Origin: Rheinheimera maricola
Lineage (GTDB): Bacteria; Pseudomonadota; Gammaproteobacteria; Enterobacterales; Alteromonadaceae
Length of the DNA: 64,000 nucleotides
Assembly: GCF_016918075.2 (NCBI RefSeq)
Contig: NZ_JAERPS020000001.1
Location: 372,001-436,000 of the forward strand
Direction of reading: 5' to 3'
The notes below the pieces were generated by a model. It was not told the origin of the DNA. It saw only the letters and a program-made list of their open reading frames with translations, and did not search any database. Below, piece by piece: positions 17,163-26,436 of the stretch. Positions within the stretch are counted from its first letter, which is position 1. Each line of letters begins with the position of its first letter. The position numbers and the translations under genes were made by a program.

Positions 17163-18134
17163 ATGCATATAGACATATTTAATGGCGATGCCGACGGCAT
17201 ATTTTCGCTTATCCAAATGCGTAAAGTTATGCCGGTAGCAGCAGAACAGCAGCGCTTGATAACCGGCGTTAAACGCGATATTAGTTTGCTAAAGCAAGTT
17301 AGCGATGAGCAAGCAGCTGGTGCCGTGATCACCGTGCTGGATATTTCATTTGATAAAAATGCCGCCGATGTTAGCCGGGTTTTGCCTTTGGCGCAGAGTG
17401 TATTTTACTGTGATCATCATCAGGCGAAAACCTTATTCAGCCATGAAAAGCTTACCAGCGTAATTGATACTGCGCCAACGGTGTGTACGGCATTATTGAT
17501 AAACCAGCAGCTTGGTAATGCCGAGCCAATGTGGGCAATAACGGCCGCTTACGGTGACGGTCTTGACAGTGCCGCCGCGCAGTTGGCCGATTCGCTTGGC
17601 CTTACTGATATGCAAAAAGCTGAATTAAAACAGTTAGGTGTATTGGTTAATTACAATGGCTATGGCGCCAGCGAAGCTGATTTGCACTTTGCCCCTGCAG
17701 CGCTGTATCAAAAGCTAATGGCGTATGACACACCTTTTGCGGTAGTTGCTGACGCCAACTCGCCTTTTGCTACATTAAAAACAGGCTATAACGCCGATCT
17801 AACGCACGCCAGAGCCTGTAAGCCACTGACTGAAAATGACAAAGTGCTTGCGATACAGTTAGATAACGCCCCCTGGGCTGCCCGGATCAGTGGCACCTAT
17901 GGCAATATACTGGCGGCAGAAAGCCCGGACAAAGCAGTCGTTATTGCTACTAGCAATGCTGACGGCAGCTTAACCATTAGTTTACGCGCACCGAAAAATA
18001 ACCCCTATGGCGCGGCAGATATTTGCAGCCAGTTTGCTACCGGCGGCGGCAGGGAAGGGGCTGCAGGGGTGAATGCATTGCCAGTGAGTGAATTAAAGAA
18101 TTTTATTGCTTTAACAACCAGCCAGTATGGCTGA
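17163..18134 (+). CDS. DHH-family phosphoesterase; candidate pAp phosphatase
   Basis: This protein has 323 residues from ATG 17163, which has GGAATAA upstream. It has the DHH-family metal motifs: FNGDADG at residues 6-12, LDISFD, and CDHHQ. The C-terminal DHHA1-type glycine-rich loop reads GGGREGAAGV. DHH enzymes of the NrnA group hydrolyse short oligonucleotides and 3'-phosphoadenosine-5'-phosphate (pAp), the by-product of sulfotransferases. Being the last gene of a CysD-CysN-permease-CysC operon, with no cysQ in sight, it is a good candidate for pAp removal. It could equally act on pCp from phosphoramidate transfer. The family is certain; the substrate is inference. Confidence 0.75.
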   Translation: MHIDIFNGDADGIFSLIQMRKVMPVAAEQQRLITGVKRDISLLKQVSDEQAAGAVITVLDISFDKNAADVSRVLPLAQSVFYCDHHQAKTLFSHEKLTSVIDTAPTVCTALLINQQLGNAEPMWAITAAYGDGLDSAAAQLADSLGLTDMQKAELKQLGVLVNYNGYGASEADLHFAPAALYQKLMAYDTPFAVVADANSPFATLKTGYNADLTHARACKPLTENDKVLAIQLDNAPWAARISGTYGNILAAESPDKAVVIATSNADGSLTISLRAPKNNPYGAADICSQFATGGGREGAAGVNALPVSELKNFIALTTSQYG

Positions 18135-18210
18135 TAATTACCTACTTAGAATGGATATTAGTGTTGTTATAGAGTATTTTTAACAGTTTTGTGATTTAGG
18201 AAGCGTTAAC

Positions 18211-19326
18211 ATGAAAAAAGCACTTATTACCGGTGTTACTGGCCAAGATGGCTCGTACTTAGCCGAGTTTTTATTAGAAAAAGGCTATGAAGTACACGGT
18301 ATTAAGCGTCGGGCTTCAAGCTTTAATACCCAACGCGTTGACCATATTTATGAAGACCCGCACGTAGATAACCAGCATTTTATTTTGCACTATGGTGATT
18401 TAACTGATACGTCGAATTTGGTGCGTATTATCCAGCAAGTTCAGCCCGACGAAATATATAACTTAGGTGCACAAAGCCATGTTGCGGTAAGCTTTGAAGC
18501 TCCCGAATATACTGCTGACGTAGATGCCATGGGCACCTTGCGTATTTTAGAAGCGATTCGTATTTTGGGTTTAGAGAAGAAAACCCGTTTTTACCAGGCG
18601 TCTACCTCTGAGCTTTATGGCTTAGTGCAGGAAACACCGCAAAAAGAAACCACACCGTTTTACCCGCGCTCACCCTATGCAGTAGCCAAAATGTATGCTT
18701 ACTGGATTACGGTAAACTACCGCGAAGCTTATGGCATGTATGCCTGTAACGGCATTTTATTTAACCATGAAAGCCCACGCCGTGGTGAAACCTTTGTTAC
18801 CCGCAAAATTACCCGCGGTTTGGCGAATATTGCTCAAGGCTTAGAATCTTGTATTTACATGGGCAATATGGATGCCCTGCGCGATTGGGGCCATGCCAAA
18901 GACTACGTGCGTATGCAATGGATGATGTTGCAGCAAGACACGCCGGATGATTTTGTTATAGCAACCGGTGTGCAATATTCTGTACGTGAATTTATTAGCT
19001 GGTCTGCCAAAGAGCTGGGTATCACCCTGCGCTTTGAAGGCACGGGTGTAGATGAAGTAGCCATTGTTGAAGCGATAGAGGGGAATAATGCACCGGCATT
19101 AAACGTGGGTGATGTCATTGTTAAAGTCGACTCACGTTACTTCCGCCCGGCAGAGGTAGAAACCTTGCTTGGTGACCCCAGTAAAGCGAAACAGAAACTG
19201 GGTTGGGTACCGGAAATTACCACACAGGAAATGTGTGCCGAGATGGTGGCTGAGGATTTAAAAGCGGCCAAACGTCATGCGTTGTTAAAAGAACACGGCT
19301 ATAGCTTGCCGGTATCAGTTGAGTAA
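18211..19326 (+). CDS. gmd: GDP-mannose 4,6-dehydratase
   Basis: This enzyme converts GDP-D-mannose to GDP-4-keto-6-deoxy-D-mannose, the first step to GDP-L-fucose. The 371-residue extended SDR has the NADP motif [14 protein letters not shown], the [10 protein letters not shown] nucleotide segment, catalytic STSELYG and YAVAK, and [11 protein letters not shown]. Length and motifs are those of bacterial Gmd. AGGAAGC before ATG 18211 is a good ribosome-binding site. It is followed after 56 bases by fcl. GDP-mannose would come from ManC/ManB at 36022-38836. Confidence 0.96.
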   Translation: MKKALITGVTGQDGSYLAEFLLEKGYEVHGIKRRASSFNTQRVDHIYEDPHVDNQHFILHYGDLTDTSNLVRIIQQVQPDEIYNLGAQSHVAVSFEAPEYTADVDAMGTLRILEAIRILGLEKKTRFYQASTSELYGLVQETPQKETTPFYPRSPYAVAKMYAYWITVNYREAYGMYACNGILFNHESPRRGETFVTRKITRGLANIAQGLESCIYMGNMDALRDWGHAKDYVRMQWMMLQQDTPDDFVIATGVQYSVREFISWSAKELGITLRFEGTGVDEVAIVEAIEGNNAPALNVGDVIVKVDSRYFRPAEVETLLGDPSKAKQKLGWVPEITTQEMCAEMVAEDLKAAKRHALLKEHGYSLPVSVE

Positions 19327-19382
19327 GTAAGACAACGGTTAGCCATAACGTTATCGTCTATGGCTAACCGCCAGGAAATTTT

Positions 19383-20342
19383 ATGAAAAAGATATTTGTA
19401 GCAGGCCATAATGGTATGGTTGGCTCTGCGATTGTTCGTCAACTGGCCGCACGTGGTGATGTCGATGTTGTCACTCGTGGCCGTTATGAGCTTGACCTTA
19501 CCTGTCAGGCAGACGTACAGGCTTTTTTTGCTGAGCAAAACATTGATGAAGTGTATTTGGCCGCTGCGAAGGTGGGGGGGATTATTGCCAATAATACTTA
19601 CCCTGCTGATTTTATCTATGAAAACCTAATGATTGAAGCCAACATAATTCATGCCGCGCATGTTAATAATGTGCAGCGCTTACTGTTTTTAGGATCAAGC
19701 TGTATTTACCCCAAATTAGCTGCACAACCGATGGCAGAAGATGCTTTGCTTACAGGCACTTTAGAGCCCACTAACGAGCCTTATGCTATTGCGAAAATTG
19801 CTGGTATTAAGTTGTGTGAAAGTTATAACCGCCAGTATGGCCGCGATTACCGCAGTGTTATGCCAACCAATTTATATGGCCCTAATGACAACTTTCACCC
19901 GAATAATAGCCATGTGATACCTGCCTTGTTACGCCGTTTTCATGAGGCTAAATTAGCCGGTGCACCCGAGGTTGTTGCCTGGGGCACCGGCTCGCCAATG
20001 CGCGAGTTTTTACACGTTGATGATATGGCTGCTGCCAGTATTTTTGTGATGGAGCTGGACAAAGCTACTTATTCTGCCAATACCGAGCCCATGCTAAGCC
20101 ATATTAATGTGGGTACGGGTGTCGATTGTACGATTAAGCAGTTAACCGAAACTGTAGCGAAAGTGGTTGGCTATAAAGGTAACATTGTTTGGGACACCGG
20201 CAAACCTGATGGTGCGCCACGCAAACTAATGCAGGTTGATAGGTTAAAGGCGTTGGGCTGGCAATATTCTATAGAACTCGAACCTGGGTTAAAAGATGCT
20301 TATAGCTGGTTTTTAGCCAATAGCGATAGCTGTCGGGGTTAG
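19383..20342 (+). CDS. fcl: GDP-L-fucose synthase
   Basis: This 319-residue SDR epimerase/reductase turns GDP-4-keto-6-deoxymannose into GDP-L-fucose with NADPH. The motifs are [11 protein letters not shown] (nucleotide binding), FLGSSCIYP (catalytic Ser), and YAIAK (Tyr, Lys). The length is like E. coli Fcl (321). It sits directly after gmd and 7 bases before an exostosin-like glycosyltransferase. Together with a GT10 fucosyltransferase-like gene at 39518 it makes a fucosylated glycan likely. Confidence 0.96.
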   Translation: MKKIFVAGHNGMVGSAIVRQLAARGDVDVVTRGRYELDLTCQADVQAFFAEQNIDEVYLAAAKVGGIIANNTYPADFIYENLMIEANIIHAAHVNNVQRLLFLGSSCIYPKLAAQPMAEDALLTGTLEPTNEPYAIAKIAGIKLCESYNRQYGRDYRSVMPTNLYGPNDNFHPNNSHVIPALLRRFHEAKLAGAPEVVAWGTGSPMREFLHVDDMAAASIFVMELDKATYSANTEPMLSHINVGTGVDCTIKQLTETVAKVVGYKGNIVWDTGKPDGAPRKLMQVDRLKALGWQYSIELEPGLKDAYSWFLANSDSCRG

Positions 20343-20349
20343 TGCTTTA

Positions 20350-21303
20350 ATGAAAAACGAGTTTCTTTCAACCCGTTTGTTTCCCAAAAACAACGGTGCC
20401 GAAGCCTATATTGTTACAGGGCTGGCAGCACGTTGTGATTGGGTGATTTTGTCTGATCACAAAGCGCCGCAGGTTTACCTGAAATACAACAATTCCGGCA
20501 AGTCGCCTGACACTATCTTTCTTAGCCTGCGTAATCTTCGTGCGGTATTACCCTTTTTTGTCGAGGAAGTTTTACCAAAACTGACTCAGCCGTTTGTCCT
20601 TATATCCGGTAGTGAAGATGTGACATTACCGAACCAAATTGACAAACGTTGGCCTGCGCTTACATCAATTGAACGGGAGCTGATAACGACGATTTTGAAA
20701 CATGTGCAGCTAAGTCATTGGTTTGTTGAAAATTTAGATGACGCAATCTCAAATAAAATGACCCCCATTCCCGTAGGGATGGTTTATCCCGATAGCCAAC
20801 CTGCATCGGTGATTGAAGTGTCAGTGCCGTTATTAGAATTGAGACCATTACGCGTGCTTTGCGCACATCGGGTGCGTGAAGGACAACAATGGCAACTTCG
20901 TAAAGATGTTAGCCAAATTGCCATGCACAATTGGCAGCATTTCGCTACGGTTTTAACTACGGAAGTAACAGAGGCAGAGTTTATTGATTTAGTTAAACAA
21001 CACAGTTTTGTCATCTGTGCTCAGGGAGGTGGGCTGGATCCTTGTCCAAAGGCTTGGTTGGCGCTTTATTATGGTGCAATTCCAATTATTCAGACGTCTG
21101 CTTTAGAGGAAGCATATCGTCATCTGCCGGTTGTTCAGGTTGACGACTGGCAGCCTGATACTCTGACAGTCGAAAAGCTTCGTAAGTGGCAAAGTGATCT
21201 ACGGCATCATTTCGATACTACGGAAGGCCGTGCGAGTTTGTTGCAAAAATTGACTTTGGACTATTGGTGGCAACTGGTGTTAAGCAAAGTTAACGCTGAA
21301 TAG
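20350..21303 (+). CDS. Exostosin-like (GT47-type) glycosyltransferase
   Basis: The product is 317 residues with no signal peptide. The C-terminal donor-site region reads SFVICAQGGGLDPCPKAWLA followed by YYGAIPIIQ. This is the pattern of exostosin-like enzymes (SFVLSPxGxGxDCxRxWEAL...GxIPI). The N-terminal half contains SGSEDVTLPN and PIPVGMVYP, consistent with the acceptor-side domain of this group. Its place after fcl suggests it uses or extends from fucose, but the donor is unknown. It ends 18 bases before a terminator-like inverted repeat that closes the gmd operon. Confidence 0.65.
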   Translation: MKNEFLSTRLFPKNNGAEAYIVTGLAARCDWVILSDHKAPQVYLKYNNSGKSPDTIFLSLRNLRAVLPFFVEEVLPKLTQPFVLISGSEDVTLPNQIDKRWPALTSIERELITTILKHVQLSHWFVENLDDAISNKMTPIPVGMVYPDSQPASVIEVSVPLLELRPLRVLCAHRVREGQQWQLRKDVSQIAMHNWQHFATVLTTEVTEAEFIDLVKQHSFVICAQGGGLDPCPKAWLALYYGAIPIIQTSALEEAYRHLPVVQVDDWQPDTLTVEKLRKWQSDLRHHFDTTEGRASLLQKLTLDYWWQLVLSKVNAE

Positions 21304-21321
21304 TGGCTGCAGCAAACGGCA

Positions 21322-21369
21322 GAGCAAAGCCTTGCTTCAGTTTAGTTAACTGCGATAAGGGCTTTGCTC
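21322..21369. terminator. Bidirectional terminator-like inverted repeat between convergent genes
   Basis: GAGCAAAGCC (21322-21331) and GGCTTTGCTC (21360-21369) are perfect 10-base inverted arms. The 28-base spacer holds a nested CAGTT/AACTG pair. It lies between the stop of the exostosin-like gene and the stop of the minus-strand methyltransferase, where a shared terminator is expected. No strong T tract follows on either side, so efficiency is uncertain. Confidence 0.5.
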
Positions 21370-21396
21370 AGGTGTAGTGTTCGATCAATATATCGG

Positions 21397-22056
21397 TTAG
21401 CTGAACATTACCATTTTCTGATTTCTGGGGTGATTGAAATCGCCAATCCAGGTGAAAGACCATCCTGTCTCCCGTGCCAAATTTTCCAGCATCTCTAGCG
21501 TATAGTGGTACGGATCTTCATCAGGTTTGGTGACAATGCCGAGTTTTTGAGTAACCTTTTGTGGGTATTCTTCAGGTTCTACAATAAAAACAGTGGCTAA
21601 AAATTTGCCATGATTGAATTTTGGCCTAAGTTGAATTAAACACTCTCGAATACGTTCTGCCGGTAGGTGCGTAAATAGAGAGAAGGCGATACCGAAATCA
21701 AACTGGTCTATGTCAAAGTCGGCTGTGAATGTTGCATTAGAGGTGAAGTTATCATTACTTACTTTTGCTGCTAACTCGGTTGTTAACTCTAGTGCTCGCC
21801 CTTTTTGTATCAAATGTGGATTTATATCCAGACCAAAATAGTGAAACTCAGCCAAATAGTCGATAAATTTAACGCCTCCGCGTAGTGAGCCGCATCCAAT
21901 ATCAAGTAGGTTATGATGCGGCTGAAGTCCATGTTGTTTAAGCACCGACAACTGCAGTGTGCCAAGTTCTTCCCAGAATCCACCTATGTAAGCACGGTGT
22001 TCCTGGTTGTTAAATTCAGACCGTATTAAATCGTAATGGCTGTCTATTTTACTCAC
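21397..22056 (-). CDS. Class I SAM-dependent methyltransferase
   Basis: This is the only convincing minus-strand gene of the window (219 residues, GTG start at 22056). Motif I reads LLDIGCGSLRGG and is followed by HYFGLDINP, the acidic SAM-ribose-binding strand end. DFGIAFSLFTHL fits motif II. Small methyltransferases of this type in polysaccharide loci often O- or N-methylate sugars. The substrate is not identifiable. It is transcribed towards the gmd operon and divergently from the sulfotransferase at 22151, sharing a 94-base intergenic region that must hold both promoters; I could not pick out a clear sigma-70 pair there. Confidence 0.75.
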   Translation of the reverse strand: MSKIDSHYDLIRSEFNNQEHRAYIGGFWEELGTLQLSVLKQHGLQPHHNLLDIGCGSLRGGVKFIDYLAEFHYFGLDINPHLIQKGRALELTTELAAKVSNDNFTSNATFTADFDIDQFDFGIAFSLFTHLPAERIRECLIQLRPKFNHGKFLATVFIVEPEEYPQKVTQKLGIVTKPDEDPYHYTLEMLENLARETGWSFTWIGDFNHPRNQKMVMFS

Positions 22057-22150
22057 TGTGTAAGTTCCAATATGTTATTCTCCGCCCACTATATTGATTT
22101 TCTGTCGATACGCAACAATCCGGCAGCTTCTAATTCTTTTTGAACGCACT

Positions 22151-23521
22151 ATGTCTAATGTTCTGATTATCGCCGGCTTCCATAGAAGCGGAACCTCAAT
22201 GTTAACCCAGCTTTTACGCGAAAGCGGTTGTAAATTGCCAACAGATTTGGTCGGGCCAAATATAACCAATCCTGATGGGCATTTTGAGGATTTCCGCGTA
22301 ATTAAATTCCATGACTATTTGTTATCAAAGGCGGGAGTTTCCTGGCAATTTGGTGGTGAAATAAGCAGTTTACCGAATGATGAAAAGGCTTTGTCCTCGT
22401 TACTGGCGCAGTTAACCGTAAATCTGAAATCAGACAGTACACTTTTGGTTAAAGACCCCAGAATCTGTCTTTTTCTGGATCATTGGCAAGATGTACTGCA
22501 GGAAAAAGCAAAGTATGTCTTTGTTGCTCGTCACTGGCTGTATAGTATTGAGTCATTGCTGTCTCGTCATAGTATTAGACTTGCCGAGGCGATAAAAACC
22601 GGAAAGTTAGCGAGGCATTTGAATTTCTGGTTAGATCCGTCACTTGCTGCGCGTATGTGGTTAACATACAACAGAGCACTTCTGCATTTTAAAAGGCGTC
22701 ATGCGACTACCGTTACGTTTCACACGCAAAGAGGATTAGACAACGCTGCCAACTTAACGCAGTCTTTAAGGGCAATCGGGATAGAATGCTTGGAAACGAC
22801 TGCCAGTTCCAGGGATGCGAGTAAACTAAAAAGCGCGGTTAGCTCCAGAATTCTAGCCCTAGTGCCCGCTGGATTACAAAATGAAATGCAATTGTTGTGG
22901 CAAGATATTTTACAAGAGGTGGATTGGCGAGCTGACGATGAGAAGCCTGTGTTTTATTATCCTAAGGATACAGAGTTACATGACAAAGCCTCGACCGGTT
23001 TTAATAGTGCTTTAGAATGTGTTACGCCGGAATCTGCTGAATTGTCACTTCACTTTGAAGACGTCGCAACCACTAAATTTAGGCTAGAACAAACAGAAAA
23101 CCTGCCCAATAATCAAGCAAATACCATCGGCTTTGTTATGAGGAGAGTCGACCTGCTGCTGCAGCTTAACTTGACAGAACAAGCAATTTCCGAACTCCAT
23201 CAGTTTGTACATATTAATCCAGAGCAAACAACTGCCTGGGTAAAGTTGTTTGCACTAATGGAGACGGCTATTGGTTTTGCGCGAGCTAAAAAAGCTTACG
23301 AAAATGCTATCAGCAATGGTTTGGTTTCAATTAAACAAATTGATACACGAATTCAGCTTCGAGAAGATTTTCCCAATGCAAGATCAGCTTATTTTAATCA
23401 GCTAAACAACCTGGCATCATTGGCTGAAAAGCAACAATTTGTATCTCAGTTGTGTCAAGCATTACCTAGCCCGGACGCCAGACAAGATTTAATAGAACGT
23501 TTGTGGAAAATATGGTCATGA
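22151..23521 (+). CDS. Sulfotransferase-family protein with C-terminal helical (TPR-like) region
   Basis: I start it at ATG 22151 because the PAPS loop IIAGFHRSGTSML then begins at residue 5; an upstream in-frame start adds 19 unlikely residues. The second signature is VKDPRICLFL followed by YVFVARHWLYSIESLLSRH, which supplies the Arg and Ser for the 3'-phosphate. Residues about 340-456 are helical and TPR-like (ALMETAIGFARAKKAYENAI). The protein presumably sulfates a glycan or the carrier-bound product of the next genes, with PAPS from the CysDNC operon. It opens the + strand natural-product-like block; 58 bases separate it from the PPTase gene. Confidence 0.78.
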   Translation: MSNVLIIAGFHRSGTSMLTQLLRESGCKLPTDLVGPNITNPDGHFEDFRVIKFHDYLLSKAGVSWQFGGEISSLPNDEKALSSLLAQLTVNLKSDSTLLVKDPRICLFLDHWQDVLQEKAKYVFVARHWLYSIESLLSRHSIRLAEAIKTGKLARHLNFWLDPSLAARMWLTYNRALLHFKRRHATTVTFHTQRGLDNAANLTQSLRAIGIECLETTASSRDASKLKSAVSSRILALVPAGLQNEMQLLWQDILQEVDWRADDEKPVFYYPKDTELHDKASTGFNSALECVTPESAELSLHFEDVATTKFRLEQTENLPNNQANTIGFVMRRVDLLLQLNLTEQAISELHQFVHINPEQTTAWVKLFALMETAIGFARAKKAYENAISNGLVSIKQIDTRIQLREDFPNARSAYFNQLNNLASLAEKQQFVSQLCQALPSPDARQDLIERLWKIWS

Positions 23522-23579
23522 TAGCCGGCGAATTAGAATCCGTTGCATTGACGAACGGCACATAAGAGCCGCCTATAAT

Positions 23580-24299
23580 ATGACGCTATTTAAGCAATTT
23601 GCAGGAACATCTTTATACTTTGTGCAGCGCCCCACTATTTCTGCTGTAGATTTGGCTGACGCTGAAAAGCGTTATTGGGCAGAGGTTTCGCCCTTCATTG
23701 CTGCCCGTAAGACTGAGTTTTTAACTGGACGTGTGCTGGCAGAGCAACAATTAGCTAACTTTGGCGTCGCCAATATTAAACTGTCTGTTGCGGCACAGGG
23801 TTACCCAATCTGGCCTGAAGCATTTGTAGGTTCTATTTCACACGACCGGCAATGTTATGGTGTAGCGTTGGCGCTAAAAAAACACCAAGCTTATCTTGGG
23901 TTTGATATCCACTTTGCCTTACCCTTACCTCAAATACAGCGCATATACTCCCGTTTTACGGCAACAGATAGCCTCACTGTGCAACAGGCCACTGCTAAGA
24001 CATCCCTTGCTCTGTGTGTATTTTTAAACATGCTTTGGTGTGCCAAAGAAGCTGCATACAAAACCTTGCCAGTTTACATGCAATCGTCAGGAGTTTCTGC
24101 TGTATCGTTAGTTCATGTAGAGTTGATCTGTGATACAACGTTTTGCTTTATTTTTAATGCCCCTGCCTCGGCATCACGGCAGGTTTTAGTTACGATGCTA
24201 GAGGGATATGCAGTTGCTATATGTGCAGAAAATCTAAATGATTGGCTGTATTTTCCTCCATTTTTGAAAAAAACGGCAGGTCTCAATGGTACGAACTAA
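23580..24299 (+). CDS. 4'-phosphopantetheinyl transferase (Sfp/EntD type)
   Basis: This 239-residue enzyme should transfer the phosphopantetheine arm from CoA to the Ser of a carrier protein. The substrates on hand are the ACP at 26433 and the PCP domain of the NRPS at 33419. It has GSISHDRQCYGVAL, LGFDIHF (Asp109) and WCAKEAAYK (Trp153, Lys156, Glu157, Lys161). The second acid of the usual GxDxE Mg-binding motif is His111 here, a departure from most Sfp-type enzymes. Sequence TATAATATG surrounds the start codon; this is not a usable promoter for this gene because it abuts the ATG. It overlaps the first P450 gene by 14 bases. Confidence 0.82.
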   Translation: MTLFKQFAGTSLYFVQRPTISAVDLADAEKRYWAEVSPFIAARKTEFLTGRVLAEQQLANFGVANIKLSVAAQGYPIWPEAFVGSISHDRQCYGVALALKKHQAYLGFDIHFALPLPQIQRIYSRFTATDSLTVQQATAKTSLALCVFLNMLWCAKEAAYKTLPVYMQSSGVSAVSLVHVELICDTTFCFIFNAPASASRQVLVTMLEGYAVAICAENLNDWLYFPPFLKKTAGLNGTN

Positions 24300-25332
24300 A
24301 ACTAAAATAATGGATGTTAAAGGCTGCATTAATATTCTCAAAGATCCAGCTTATGTCGTTCCTGAATATGGCCCTTTTTTTCATGAGTTAGAAGCAGCTA
24401 CGGGGCTTGAGTTTACACAGCTAAAGAGTGTTTTTACTTTAAATCTATTTGCTTTGAATGGGGTTGAGCACCAGCAGCAGCGCAAAGTCATTGCAAATTA
24501 TCTTCGTAAAAACACTTTACAGAGCTTTCGCAGTTCGTTCTCTGCAATCGTGGCGCAAGAATTTGGTTTGCTTTCTGGAAATGAAATTGATTTGTATCCT
24601 TGCTGTGAAATACTGTCTTACCGTTGTGTTTATGCATATTTAGGGGTCAATGAAAAATATCATACTAAGTATCTAGAATGTTTGGATACTTTGCGGCGAT
24701 TGGTCACTTTTGGTAATCCCAAAAAGGTGAAGGACTATGTACGCGCTGAAACTGCTTTAACGACCTTATCTGAGCTCTTGTTTAATGCTGACGGCTTACA
24801 TGACAGCAGTTTAGTTTTTGGTATGGGTACTGAGTTGCCGGATAAAGCAGAACTGTTCGCAATTGTTGTTGTGTTGCTAGCTGGAAGTGGCGCGCTGGCA
24901 AGTACGTTGGCGAATATGATTTTACAATTCGGCATTCAGGATAATGCAGGTCGGCAGAAAATTTTGGCAACAGACAATTACCCTTTACTTATAGAGTGTT
25001 TGTTATTCACTTGTGGGGGCACTAAAGAGGTCTTTCGTACTCTGGGAAACGATACTAGTACAGTATTTCACTTAGATATTGATGCTGCTTCTCAGTCATT
25101 TTCAGCGAAGCATGATACGGTTGACTGTGCGAATTTGTCTGGTTGGGGGAATTTGGCATTCGGCGCAGGAATGCATCGCTGTGTCGGTGAAAAACTGGCG
25201 AGGTTGATTTTAGAAGTAGCAGTTGAATCGCTTTTAAATAAATGGCCAAACCTCTCGGTGCTGGGGTATGATCGAACAGCTTTCTTTCTGGGGAGTGAAC
25301 GAAAAGACCTTTGGTGCCGACTGCATCCTTAA
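24286..25332 (+). CDS. Non-canonical cytochrome P450 (first of pair)
   Basis: This 348-residue protein is about 50 residues shorter than usual bacterial P450s. The heme-thiolate loop LAFGAGMHRCVGEKLARL (Cys299) and the C-helix heme contact EHQQQR are intact. Two hallmarks are lost. The K-helix segment reads IECLLFTCGG where ExxR should be. The I-helix reads LLAGSGALAST with no acid-Thr pair. The ANRDP...FxP...R stretch before the heme loop is also shortened. It may therefore bind heme but use unusual oxygen chemistry or act on carrier-bound substrate. ATG 24286 is within the PPTase gene end; ATG 24310 is an alternative start. Confidence 0.78.
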   Translation: MVRTKTKIMDVKGCINILKDPAYVVPEYGPFFHELEAATGLEFTQLKSVFTLNLFALNGVEHQQQRKVIANYLRKNTLQSFRSSFSAIVAQEFGLLSGNEIDLYPCCEILSYRCVYAYLGVNEKYHTKYLECLDTLRRLVTFGNPKKVKDYVRAETALTTLSELLFNADGLHDSSLVFGMGTELPDKAELFAIVVVLLAGSGALASTLANMILQFGIQDNAGRQKILATDNYPLLIECLLFTCGGTKEVFRTLGNDTSTVFHLDIDAASQSFSAKHDTVDCANLSGWGNLAFGAGMHRCVGEKLARLILEVAVESLLNKWPNLSVLGYDRTAFFLGSERKDLWCRLHP

Positions 25333-25347
25333 TTAAGATGTCTATGT

Positions 25348-26436
25348 ATGTTAACAAGTAGAAAGTTTATTCCTGTTACCGCCGCTGATAAATGCCGAGA
25401 GGTATTAAAATCACCGCAGATTACTGTGATCAACATGTCTGATATGTTGACTCAAATTAGCCAAGTTACAGGTAAAAGTTACCCTTGGTTGCGTGCATAC
25501 GCGTGCGAAAGCCCCTTTAATTTAGAAGGACAGCAACACAAGGTGACCAGACGGATGCTTGCTAGTTTTTTTTCCAGCAAACGCATCAATAGTTGGGCTT
25601 CAGTATTTCGCCAAGTTGTTACCAAGGTGGTTGTTGCAACGTTAGAAAAAAAACAAATAGATTTGCAGGCAGATTGGGTCGGCCCTATTACTGCCCAGTG
25701 TACTTTCTACGCTCTGGGTCTGGAGCCCAATATTGAGCCTTTACTTGATGTTCACATTGATCAACTACTGCTACTGACGGTATTTGAAAGACAGTTAAAA
25801 ATACGGGATTTTGATGCTTTTGATAGTAGTGCTCAGCATATTGCAAAAGCCATTTATAACAATAGAATTGTTCAAACTGACTACACGCGAGAAGCCGTTC
25901 CCGAGGACGTCACACTTACAGATAATGATTTATATAATTATCTTGCATGTCAATTTGGTTTATCGGCAAATCAAATATGTTCATATATGACGGTGCTTCT
26001 GGTGGCGGGGGCCTCAACCAAGCATACCTTAGCAAATGTTTTGGTTACGCTGTTGACTTTAGCGCCTGATAAAAGAGCTGAGTTGACACTTCGATTTGAA
26101 AAATCAGAGCTTCTTGAGCGTGTTCTATATAGCAGTGGCGGAGTAGAGTTTATTTACCGAATGCTCAATGGAGAAGACGTGTATTGTTTAAATATAGCTG
26201 AAGCAAACAAACAGTTAACTACTTGTCCATTCTCAGCGACCGATAAACCGACAGCTGCTCATCTGGCGTTTGGTTATGGGCCTCATAAATGTATCGGAGA
26301 AATGCTAAGCCGGCTGATTATGGTTATTGCACTTGAGGTTGTTTTAGACCATTGTCCAAATGCTTCGATTAAAAAAACACTTACAAGCCAGGTTTTTACA
26401 CATACACCTGCTCAAAATATTACTGTGGAATTATGA
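25348..26436 (+). CDS. Non-canonical cytochrome P450 (second of pair)
   Basis: This 362-residue paralogue of the preceding gene has heme loop LAFGYGPHKCIGEMLSRL with Cys315 and C-helix QHKVTRR. The I-helix reads LLVAGASTKHTLAN, keeping the Thr but not the acid. The K-helix segment is LERVLYSSGG, again without ExxR, and shares the SGG-x-E-x-x-[FI]-x-R pattern with the first P450 (there CGG-x-K-E-x-F-R). The pair thus arose by duplication of an already altered P450. The stop overlaps the ACP start (ATGA), which suggests translational coupling with the carrier protein. Confidence 0.78.
   Translation: MLTSRKFIPVTAADKCREVLKSPQITVINMSDMLTQISQVTGKSYPWLRAYACESPFNLEGQQHKVTRRMLASFFSSKRINSWASVFRQVVTKVVVATLEKKQIDLQADWVGPITAQCTFYALGLEPNIEPLLDVHIDQLLLLTVFERQLKIRDFDAFDSSAQHIAKAIYNNRIVQTDYTREAVPEDVTLTDNDLYNYLACQFGLSANQICSYMTVLLVAGASTKHTLANVLVTLLTLAPDKRAELTLRFEKSELLERVLYSSGGVEFIYRMLNGEDVYCLNIAEANKQLTTCPFSATDKPTAAHLAFGYGPHKCIGEMLSRLIMVIALEVVLDHCPNASIKKTLTSQVFTHTPAQNITVEL

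Noticed and set aside
23547-23575. TTGACG and TATAAT as a strong promoter before the PPTase gene
   Set aside because: The spacing is 20 bases and TATAAT lies 2-3 bases before the start codon, so it could not give a normal leader for this gene.
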